From contig NZ_RKLO01000003.1 in the NCBI RefSeq assembly GCF_004011825.1, positions 496,001 through 560,000 on the forward strand: a stretch of 64,000 bases of DNA, in the 5' to 3' direction. Shown here piece by piece: positions 57,647-64,000 of this stretch. Below the pieces are notes generated by a model, which saw only the letters and a list, made by a program, of their open reading frames with translations, was not told where the DNA came from and did no database searches. This stretch comes from Rhodococcus xishaensis. GTDB lineage: Bacteria > Actinomycetota > Actinomycetes > Mycobacteriales > Mycobacteriaceae. The position numbers were made by a program, and so were the translations under genes. The first letter of the stretch is position 1; each line of letters starts with the position of its first letter.

Positions 57647-58219
57647 TCAGCGGTGGCTGGGACGCACCGCCAGCAGCACGCCGAGGACACCACCGTAGAG
57701 CAGGTGTTCGACGAGGAAGGTGGGGTATCCGACCATGCTCGCCATGGTCCGGATGGGGTCGCCGCCGCCGAAGAGTGCGGCCGCAATGGGTAGGCCGACC
57801 CAGACACTAGCCGCGAAAACAACCAGGCCCCAGACGATTCCGGAGACGAACACGCTGATGCCGCGCAGTTTGGCGACCCACACCAGAAGGCCGAAGATCG
57901 CCCCGTACACAGCGCCGACCATCATGTGGATGACGGCACCGAGCAACGCCGGGCCAGCCGAGAAATAGAAGGAGTCGCCACCAGCGGCGCTCTGCATCGA
58001 GCTCATCATCGCGTCGGGGGCGATGAAGGTAGCCGCGATGTGATACAGGGGCGTGAAGAAGCCAGAGTCCTGGTACGTCGCTGCGGCGATCATCGCATAT
58101 GCCGCCATCACGATCGATGCAGCGACACCGGCAAGGGCTCCCCGTGCCACGGCGACGCCGACAGTTCCACCGCCTGCGGCGCTCTCAGGTAGCGAACTGC
58201 TCGATGCTGGAGAAGTCAT
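57647..58219 (-). CDS. Small integral membrane protein
   Basis: The ATG at 58219 with GAAAGGATC before it gives 190 residues with four membrane segments (GALAGVAASIVMAAYAMIAA; ALLGAVIHMMVGAVYGAIFG; SVFVSGIVWGLVVFAASVWV; LVEHLLYGGVLGVLLAV). It diverges from the Crp-type regulator 123 bases away and may be its target. No family is named. Confidence 0.7.
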   Translation of the reverse strand: MTSPASSSSLPESAAGGGTVGVAVARGALAGVAASIVMAAYAMIAAATYQDSGFFTPLYHIAATFIAPDAMMSSMQSAAGGDSFYFSAGPALLGAVIHMMVGAVYGAIFGLLVWVAKLRGISVFVSGIVWGLVVFAASVWVGLPIAAALFGGGDPIRTMASMVGYPTFLVEHLLYGGVLGVLLAVRPSHR

Positions 58220-58341
58220 GGGAGATCCTTTCGTCTTGGGAAGGACGTTTCTCTCACCCGTAGTCAATCCCGTCGTGACGATTAACGAGCGAAGATTGTC
58301 AGCGTGCTGACAGGATGGGTCCAGTGGTAGGGGAGGCTGAG

Positions 58342-59082
58342 ATGGACCGGACACAGAGGCCGTTCGCGCACTTGATGCGCGCGCTAGGCAGAGAGTCTTT
58401 CAGCGACGATCAGCTGCGTCAGGCGGCCTGGATCTCACGCTGCGTCGGCCGCGGTGCCACTGCGCCGCTGCGCGCCGATGACCTGGTGGCGTTGGCTGAT
58501 CTGCTCGAGGTTCAGTCTTTGCCGACCGGGTCGGTGATGTTCACGGCCGGCCGTTCGGCCGAAGGGGTATGGATCGTGCGGGCCGGACAAGTGGAACTTG
58601 CGGTCGGTTCGGGGCGTCGTCGTGCCGTGGTCGACGTGCTGCGGCCTGGCGACGTCGACGGCGACATTCCACTGCTGCTGGACATGCCGTTGATGTACAC
58701 CGCGCGAGCACTGACCGATTCCAAGTGCCTGTTCCTGTCCCAGATGGCGTTCGAGAAACTGCTGGCCGGGCACCCGGCGATCGCGCGCCGCTGGCTATCG
58801 AGTGTCGCGCAGCGCACGGCCGCCACCCAGACACGGCTGATCAGCATCCTTGGATGCTCACTGTCGATGCAAGTAGCTCAACTGCTGCACGACGAGGCGA
58901 TCGACGGAACCGTGCTACTGGCCCAGCGAACGCTGGCAGCGATGCTGGGCGTGCAGCGGCCGTCGCTGAACAAGATCCTCAAGGACTTCGAGCGGGAGGG
59001 GCTCATCGCGACACGTTATGCCGCCATCGACATCGCCGATCCGGACCGGTTGCGCGCCCTCGGACAGACCAGATCCGGGTGA
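58342..59082 (+). CDS. Crp/Fnr-family regulator
   Basis: The ATG at 58342 follows GGGGAGGCTGAG; 246 residues. The cyclic-nucleotide-binding fold is at 60-150 ([40 protein letters not shown]), followed by a helix and a Crp-type helix-turn-helix ([20 protein letters not shown]). It lacks the usual Arg-Ser pair for cAMP binding as far as I can see, so its ligand may differ. It is divergent from the membrane protein. Confidence 0.85.
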   Translation: MDRTQRPFAHLMRALGRESFSDDQLRQAAWISRCVGRGATAPLRADDLVALADLLEVQSLPTGSVMFTAGRSAEGVWIVRAGQVELAVGSGRRRAVVDVLRPGDVDGDIPLLLDMPLMYTARALTDSKCLFLSQMAFEKLLAGHPAIARRWLSSVAQRTAATQTRLISILGCSLSMQVAQLLHDEAIDGTVLLAQRTLAAMLGVQRPSLNKILKDFEREGLIATRYAAIDIADPDRLRALGQTRSG

Positions 59083-59135
59083 GTCCAGATGGTGCCGACG
59101 GGTAGCGCGGATGGGTCTGTGTTTGACTGATACTC

Positions 59136-59681
59136 ATGGCGAAGCTGAACATAGGCGACCGCTTTGCACCCCACCGCCTAGAGACCATTGACGGGGACAC
59201 CGTTGCAGTGCCCAGCCCAGATCGGCTGATCCACTTGCAGTTCCGCCGCTATGCGGGCTGCCCGGTCTGCCACTTGCATCTGCAGTCGATTCTGAGGCGG
59301 TACAAGGAGATCACGGCCGCTGGTGTGACGGAGGTCGTGGTGTTCCATTCCGCCCCCGAGGCGCTGCGCCGCTCTTTGGCCGACATGCCGTTCGCCGTAG
59401 TAGCGGATCCGCAGCGGAGCCTCTACTCGGAAGTCGGCGTCGAATCGGACCCCACCGCGATTGCACACCCACGGGTTTGGCTTGCCGCGGCACTCGGTGC
59501 GGCTCGCCAGCGCTCGATCAGCTCTGCCCTCGGCCGGGGTGAGGACCACTTCGGAAAGCCCGCGGACTTTCTCATCGCCTCCGACGGCCGCATCCTGGCT
59601 CGCAAGTACGGCACGCACGCCGACGACCAATGGTCGGTCGACGAGATTCTCACGCTGGCAGATCAATTGCACTCGCCCTGA
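59136..59681 (+). CDS. Thioredoxin-fold AhpC/TSA-like protein
   Basis: The 181 residues have the opening KLNIGDRFAPHRLETIDGDT and the redox motif RRYAGCPVCHLHLQSILRRY near residue 47, which fits the AhpC-TSA_2 family. The peroxiredoxin-type Cys is the first of CPVC. The end part includes DFLIASDGRILARKYGTHAD. It may reduce peroxides or act as a thiol oxidoreductase. Confidence 0.82.
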   Translation: MAKLNIGDRFAPHRLETIDGDTVAVPSPDRLIHLQFRRYAGCPVCHLHLQSILRRYKEITAAGVTEVVVFHSAPEALRRSLADMPFAVVADPQRSLYSEVGVESDPTAIAHPRVWLAAALGAARQRSISSALGRGEDHFGKPADFLIASDGRILARKYGTHADDQWSVDEILTLADQLHSP

Positions 59682-59735
59682 GGCACCGGCGAAATCGTCC
59701 GGAGCCGACATTCGAGCGCGGTACCGCACACCGCG

Positions 59736-60029
59736 CTATTCGGGTTCGCCCTCGACCTGGATGCCGTTCCAGAATGCAACGTGGTCGCGGATCTGGCTGG
59801 CCTTCTCTTTCGGTTCGGGGTAGTACCAAGCCCCGTCCTCGTTCGTTTCCTCGCCGACCGTGACGTGGTAGTAGCTGGCAAGCCCCTTCCAGGGACACAC
59901 CGTTTCGGTGCCACTGTCGATGAAGTACTCGCGGCGTAGCGACTCCGGCGGGAAGTATTGGTTGCCCTCCACCTCGATCGTTGACGGCGCCTCGGCGATC
60001 ACCGTGCCGTTCCAGATTGCGCGCATCAT
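59736..60029 (-). CDS. DUF427-family protein
   Basis: ATGATG at 60029/60026 follows AAGGAGG by nine bases, giving 97 residues. The sequence (MMRAIWNGTVIAEAPSTIEV, YFPPESLRREYFIDSGTETV, CPWKGLASYYHVTV, DHVAFWNGIQVEGEPE) is a clear DUF427 member, a small beta barrel with a conserved CPWKG. Function unknown. Confidence 0.9.
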   Translation of the reverse strand: MMRAIWNGTVIAEAPSTIEVEGNQYFPPESLRREYFIDSGTETVCPWKGLASYYHVTVGEETNEDGAWYYPEPKEKASQIRDHVAFWNGIQVEGEPE

Positions 60030-60154
60030 TTCGTGCATCCTCCTTCACGGGTTCTTCCTACATTCGAGCCTTCCACGACCTACTGCATGTGTCGACTGTC
60101 GGCGTGATGACACGACCGGGGTAGCCCGTCAGGAGAACGACAGCCTCGGTCCGG

Positions 60155-61666
60155 TCAGCCCTGGGCCGGGGCCGGTTCTCTGTCGCCACGCGACACCGAA
60201 ACATGTTGAGTGCCTGTGCCCTTGCGGGGATCGACGAAGAACAGCACGGCTACGAAGCCGAGCAGCAGCGCGGCCGCCGGAAGCATCGTCGACTGCGCCA
60301 TCGCGGTCGAGAACGGCTCGCGGACCAGTTCCGGTAGCTGACCGACGTGGAAGCCCTCACCCACCGGAGCTGCACCAGCGCCACCGGCGACACCGGCGCT
60401 GGACACTTCCACAGTGATCCGCGACGTCATGAGTGCACCCATCGCGGCGCTGCCGAGAACGGCTCCGACCTGACGGGTGGTGTTGTAGACACCGGATCCG
60501 GCGCCGACGTGCGCGGGCGGCAGGTTGCGGGTCGCCGTGGCGGCCAGCGGCGCCCAGATCAAGGCGTTGGATGCGCCGATCGCGGTTGTAGATGCCAGGA
60601 TCTGCCAGATAGGCGTCGACGGGGTCAGCTGTGTCGCCAGCCAGGCGATGGACAGAGCGAACATCAGGAAGCCTGGACCGGCTATGTACCGCGGGTGGGT
60701 CCTGTCGACCAGCCGTCCGACGAAGGGCGCGAGGATGGCGGTGACGACGGCCAGCGGGGCCATCAGCAGCGCCGAGCGGGTCGGCGACAGTCCGGTCACG
60801 CTCTGCGCGTAGAACATGAACGGCAGCATTACCGAGGTGACGGCAAACCCCATCGTCGCGATGCCGACGTTCGCAACCGAGAAATTTCGGTCCTTGAACA
60901 ACCCGAGCGGCACCAGCGGTTCGTCCCGGTTGACCTTCTGCCACCATACGAAAGCACCCATGACCACCAGTCCTGCGGCGATCAGGCCCCAGGTGCGGCC
61001 ATCCCAGTCGTAAGACCCGCCTTCCTGCAGACCGAAGACGATGCAGAACAGGCCGATGGCACTGAGCGCAACACCGACCGTGTCGAACTTGTGGTTGTTG
61101 GTCGGCAGCGACGGGACGAGGCGCCAAGCGAGCAGGAAGCCGATGGCGCCGACCGGGATGTTGATGAAGAAGATCCACTCCCAGCCGAGGTTGTCGACGA
61201 GGACGCCGCCGAGGATCGGGCCGACAAGGGTCGCGATACCGGCCACCGAACCCCACATACCCATCGCAGCACCACGCTTGTTAGCTGGGAAGATTCGCGT
61301 GATGACGGCCATCGTCTGTGGCGTCATCATCGCGGCGCCGAGGCCCTGGAACACGCGGGCGACGATGAGCATCGCGACGTCGCCGGACAGCCCGCACCAC
61401 AGCGACGCGAGGGTGAATACGACCAGACCGATCAGGTAAAGGTTCTTGGGCCCGAATCGGTCACCTAGGCGCCCGGTGACGAGCAGCGGCACCGCGTACG
61501 CCAACAGGTAGGAACTCGTGACCCAGATGACCGCGTTGACGTCGGTATTCAGGTCGGCCGTGATGACCGGGTTCGCGACCGCCACGATCGTGCTGTCGAC
61601 GATGATCATGAAGAAGCCCAGGCAGAGCGCCCACAAGGCCGGCCACGGCCGGATTTCGGTGTTCAT
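60155..61666 (-). CDS. MFS drug exporter, 14-TM (DHA2)
   Basis: The 503 residues contain 14 hydrophobic segments and the motifs of the DHA2 family: LGFFMIIVDSTIVAVANPVI at segment 1, GRLGDRFGPKNLYLIGLVVF and QGLGAAMMTPQTMAVITRIF with GSVAGIATLVGPILGGVLVD. It exports drugs or metabolites by proton antiport. Substrate unknown. No regulator is adjacent. Confidence 0.9.
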   Translation of the reverse strand: MNTEIRPWPALWALCLGFFMIIVDSTIVAVANPVITADLNTDVNAVIWVTSSYLLAYAVPLLVTGRLGDRFGPKNLYLIGLVVFTLASLWCGLSGDVAMLIVARVFQGLGAAMMTPQTMAVITRIFPANKRGAAMGMWGSVAGIATLVGPILGGVLVDNLGWEWIFFINIPVGAIGFLLAWRLVPSLPTNNHKFDTVGVALSAIGLFCIVFGLQEGGSYDWDGRTWGLIAAGLVVMGAFVWWQKVNRDEPLVPLGLFKDRNFSVANVGIATMGFAVTSVMLPFMFYAQSVTGLSPTRSALLMAPLAVVTAILAPFVGRLVDRTHPRYIAGPGFLMFALSIAWLATQLTPSTPIWQILASTTAIGASNALIWAPLAATATRNLPPAHVGAGSGVYNTTRQVGAVLGSAAMGALMTSRITVEVSSAGVAGGAGAAPVGEGFHVGQLPELVREPFSTAMAQSTMLPAAALLLGFVAVLFFVDPRKGTGTQHVSVSRGDREPAPAQG

Positions 61667-61854
61667 CGTTTGCCCTTCCGATCATCGAGCTTCAGTGATT
61701 CGAGGAGTTCCTCGGTCACCCACGGAACGGCGCCCGCACGGACGCGACCGGCGCAGGTCGGACCCAATCCAGTTCGGCCCGCGTCATCACCCGGATGTAC
61801 AAGAACGGGATACTAACGGTTCCCCACGGCTGGCTCGCACCGCACCGGCGGCCG

Positions 61855-62691
61855 TCAGCCGAAGGTCTCAGGGTTCCCCCCGAGCCGACCGTCGGGTCGA
61901 TCGAGCGAACAGATCGCAAACATGTCGTCTGCGGTCAGCTCGAAGTCGAATACATCGAAGTTGGATGCGATGCGGTCCGGCGTCACCGACTTCGGAATGA
62001 CCACGTTCCCGAGTTGGATGTGCCAGCGCAGGATCACCTGGGCCGGCGTGCGGCCATGCATGTCGGCGATCGTGCGAATCGTCGCGTTCGCAATGCTGGT
62101 CCCCTCCCCGAGGGGGCCCCAGGCCTCGGTGACGATGCCCATGTCGGCGTGGACCGAGCGCAGGTGTGACTGCACGAACTCGGGGTGCAACTCGATCTGG
62201 TTGAGGGCGGGGGTCTCCCCCACCGCCTCGACAAGCCGCTCGAGGTTCTCCTCGGTGAAGTTGGAGACGCCGATCGACCGGACCCGACCGTCAGCCTTCA
62301 ACTGTTGGAACGCCTTGAACGTGTCGATGTACTGGTTCTTGGCAGGGACGGGCCAGTGGATCAGGTAGAGGTCGATGTACTCGAGCCCCAATCGGGCGAG
62401 ACTGTCGTCGAACGCCCGCAGCGCCGAGTCGTACCCCTGGTCGGCGTTCCGCAGCTTGGTGGTGACGAACAGATCCTCACGGTCGATGCCGGAGTCGGCG
62501 AGCGCTCGCCCCGTCCCGGTCTCGTTCCCGTAGACGCTCGCGGTGTCGACGCTTCGGTACCCCACCGTCAACGCTTCCGAGACAGCGACGTACGCCTGGT
62601 CGTCGGGCACCCGGAACACCCCGAATCCTAGCTGCGGGATCGAATTGCCGTCGTTGAGAGCAATGTCCGGTACCGGATCGATCGAGGTCAT
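61855..62691 (-). CDS. Aldo/keto reductase
   Basis: The ATG at 62691 gives 278 residues. The catalytic tetrad is visible: Asp and Tyr in GYRSVDTASVYGNETG, Lys in DLFVTTKLRNADQ, His in YIDLYLIHWPVPAK. The NADPH site is VVIPKSVTPDRIASNF. Similar to 2,5-diketo-gluconate reductase-type enzymes. Substrate unknown. Confidence 0.92.
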   Translation of the reverse strand: MTSIDPVPDIALNDGNSIPQLGFGVFRVPDDQAYVAVSEALTVGYRSVDTASVYGNETGTGRALADSGIDREDLFVTTKLRNADQGYDSALRAFDDSLARLGLEYIDLYLIHWPVPAKNQYIDTFKAFQQLKADGRVRSIGVSNFTEENLERLVEAVGETPALNQIELHPEFVQSHLRSVHADMGIVTEAWGPLGEGTSIANATIRTIADMHGRTPAQVILRWHIQLGNVVIPKSVTPDRIASNFDVFDFELTADDMFAICSLDRPDGRLGGNPETFG

Positions 62692-62829
62692 ACTCGGGCA
62701 ACGAGAGCGACCGCCGGACAGTTCCCACAGCTCCGAAGCGAGCAACCGTGGACACCGGCGAATCCGTTGCGCCGCGACGGCGGCGGGGCCTACGTTCGAT
62801 CCAGGCTGTCTGGTCGGAAGGGGCGGGCG

Positions 62830-63429
62830 ATGAACCTCGGTTACCGGCTGGCGTATCGACTCGGCGTCACCCCATGGCAGGCTGGACGCAGCATCTTCGG
62901 CAGGCAGCTCGACAGATTGCTAGATGGCGCCGCGTCGCCCGCGCCGGGCGCGAAGGCTCTCGATCTCGGCTGCGGCACCGGCGACCACTCGATCGAACTC
63001 GCCCTACGCGGTTGGTCCGTTACCGCGGTCGACGCAGTACCCCTGGCGATCAGCCGGGCCCGCGCGAAACTGCCAATCGCAGGCGCCGACGTGAGATTCG
63101 TCCTCGGCGACGTCACCAACCTGCCCGCGTACGTCGAACGCGGGTACACCCTCGCGCTCGACATCGGCTGCTTCCACGGACTCACCGACGCCGAGCGCAC
63201 CGCGTACGGCAGTGGACTGACCGCGGTCACCGATCCCGGTGCACAACTGCTGATGTTCTCGTTCTCGCCGGGCTGGCGCGGACCGCTGCCACGTGGAGCG
63301 TCCCAGCTCGACGTGGAGCAGGCACTGGACGGCTGGACCGTCGTCGGCGACTACCCGATCGACGCCGACGCGTCGCTCGGCCTACTCGCGAAGGCCGACC
63401 CCCGGTTCTTCCGCCTCGTCCGGAGTTGA
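62830..63429 (+). CDS. SAM-dependent methyltransferase
   Basis: The ATG at 62830 with GGGCGGGCG before it gives 199 residues. Motif I is ALDLGCGTGDHSIELALRGW; the acidic residue of motif II is in SVTAVDAVPLAISRAR; motif III region VRFVLGDVTNLPAY. It is of Methyltransf_25/tehB-like type. Substrate unknown. Confidence 0.83.
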   Translation: MNLGYRLAYRLGVTPWQAGRSIFGRQLDRLLDGAASPAPGAKALDLGCGTGDHSIELALRGWSVTAVDAVPLAISRARAKLPIAGADVRFVLGDVTNLPAYVERGYTLALDIGCFHGLTDAERTAYGSGLTAVTDPGAQLLMFSFSPGWRGPLPRGASQLDVEQALDGWTVVGDYPIDADASLGLLAKADPRFFRLVRS

Positions 63430-63581
63430 CCGCCACCGATGTCGGTCAGCTCGGTAATCGGCGGCCATACCTCATAACTGTGATGAGCCTGTCTGCCGGG
63501 CAGCCGCCCACTAAGCTGGAGAGCGGGGCGGGTGCGGCCAACGCGTCGCCTGTGGTCGATGTGGGGTGCGAGGAGACGGCC

Positions 63582-63953
63582 ATGAACGATCCAGTCGCCG
63601 GCGCCGGTCCGGAGCCGGACAACGAGCAGGCGCCCGGCAACGAACAGAACAAAGACTCGACGCCGCATCGCGGCCCCGATCTCGCACCCACGCGGGCTGG
63701 GATGGCATGGACTGCTGTGGCGGTGGGCGCGATCATCGTGGTCGGCATGCTGATCTTCATCCTGCAGAACACCGAGGAGATCGCTATTGCCTTCCTCGGC
63801 TGGAACTTCACTCTCCCTCTCGGGGTGGCACTGCTCTTTGCTGCGATCGGCGGTCTGCTGGTCATGGCGTTCATAGGAGGGGCACGCATATGGCAATTGC
63901 GCAACGCCTACAAGACCGCCAGTGCTGAACCTTCCCGACGGGACAGCACCTGA
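63582..63953 (+). CDS. LapA-family (DUF1049) membrane protein
   Basis: The ATG at 63582 follows GAGGAGACGG; 123 residues. A polar N-terminal tail is followed by two membrane segments (WTAVAVGAIIVVGMLIFILQ; GVALLFAAIGGLLVMAFIGG) and the conserved QNTEEIAIAFLGWNF between them. In enteric bacteria LapA works with LapB in LPS control; in actinobacteria its role is unknown. Confidence 0.85.
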   Translation: MNDPVAGAGPEPDNEQAPGNEQNKDSTPHRGPDLAPTRAGMAWTAVAVGAIIVVGMLIFILQNTEEIAIAFLGWNFTLPLGVALLFAAIGGLLVMAFIGGARIWQLRNAYKTASAEPSRRDST

Positions 63954-63967
63954 ACCAGGAGGCCGCC

Positions 63968-64000
63968 ATGCTTGTCATCGTCGGATTGATCCTGCTGATC
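63968..64000 (+). CDS. Start of a small membrane protein, partial
   Basis: The ATG at 63968 follows CAGGAGGCCG; only MLVIVGLILLI is visible before the window ends. It is hydrophobic from the start. It probably forms an operon with the LapA-like gene 14 bases upstream. Confidence 0.5.
   Translation, partial: MLVIVGLILLI

Overview
The window is high-GC actinobacterial DNA. LigD with three domains, a CtpE-type P-ATPase, an EchA6-type hydratase and a lipoprotein lipase of the secretory LIP family point to a mycolate-bearing genus, most likely Rhodococcus or a close relative. One tail gene resembles the Rhodococcus phage ReqiPepy6 gp37 family, which agrees. The genus is inferred from gene content, not from a marker gene.

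Positions 1 to about 30105 are the right-hand part of a siphophage-type prophage; its other end lies beyond position 1. Almost everything reads leftwards. From right to left: attachment site (3' part of a class II tRNA, 30058-30106), tyrosine integrase, two XRE regulators around a compact divergent switch with four operators, a Cro-like gene, an antirepressor, a possible excisionase, a dense run of overlapping very small ORFs, a single-strand annealing protein, HNH nuclease, SSB, a zinc-finger/replication-organiser fusion, a resolvase-like nuclease, a lipoprotein gene of opposite orientation (a moron), a second HNH gene, terminase, portal, head-tail connector genes, tail genes with a frameshifted assembly chaperone, tape measure, distal tail proteins, two glycine-rich tail proteins and the start of an M15 peptidase endolysin. 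The capsid protease, scaffold and major capsid genes expected between portal and adaptor are absent: the two genes overlap by four bases. The large terminase is two overlapping ORFs, ATPase and nuclease, each with its own start.

Positions 30110-34470, just outside the attachment site, hold an array of secreted-protein cassettes. It begins with the same gene pair as the prophage late/early junction (HNH plus a small VNP(I/V)DAIT gene), then a small secreted protein, then a lipoprotein that is a close paralogue of the prophage lipoprotein, then three more secreted proteins. Cassettes share TTG starts, signal peptides, upstream boxes, 3' hairpins and a longer downstream repeat, and differ in the middle. 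This looks like accumulated phage morons of unknown function, possibly surface or exclusion proteins. It is the most unusual part of the window.

Positions 35011-64000 are ordinary chromosome: a YVTN beta-propeller secreted protein, a lipoprotein, a PucR-type regulator, a class II aldolase, a TetR/HD-domain pair, LigD, an acyl-CoA synthetase, a VWA membrane protein, a lipase, a Na+/H+ antiporter, CtpE, a metallo-beta-lactamase-fold hydrolase, EchA6, an FAD monooxygenase, a DUF1254 protein, a cupin, a Crp-type regulator divergent from a small membrane protein, a thioredoxin-fold protein, an MFS exporter, an aldo/keto reductase, a methyltransferase and a LapA-like protein. No CRISPR array, rRNA operon, complete tRNA or IS transposase was seen.
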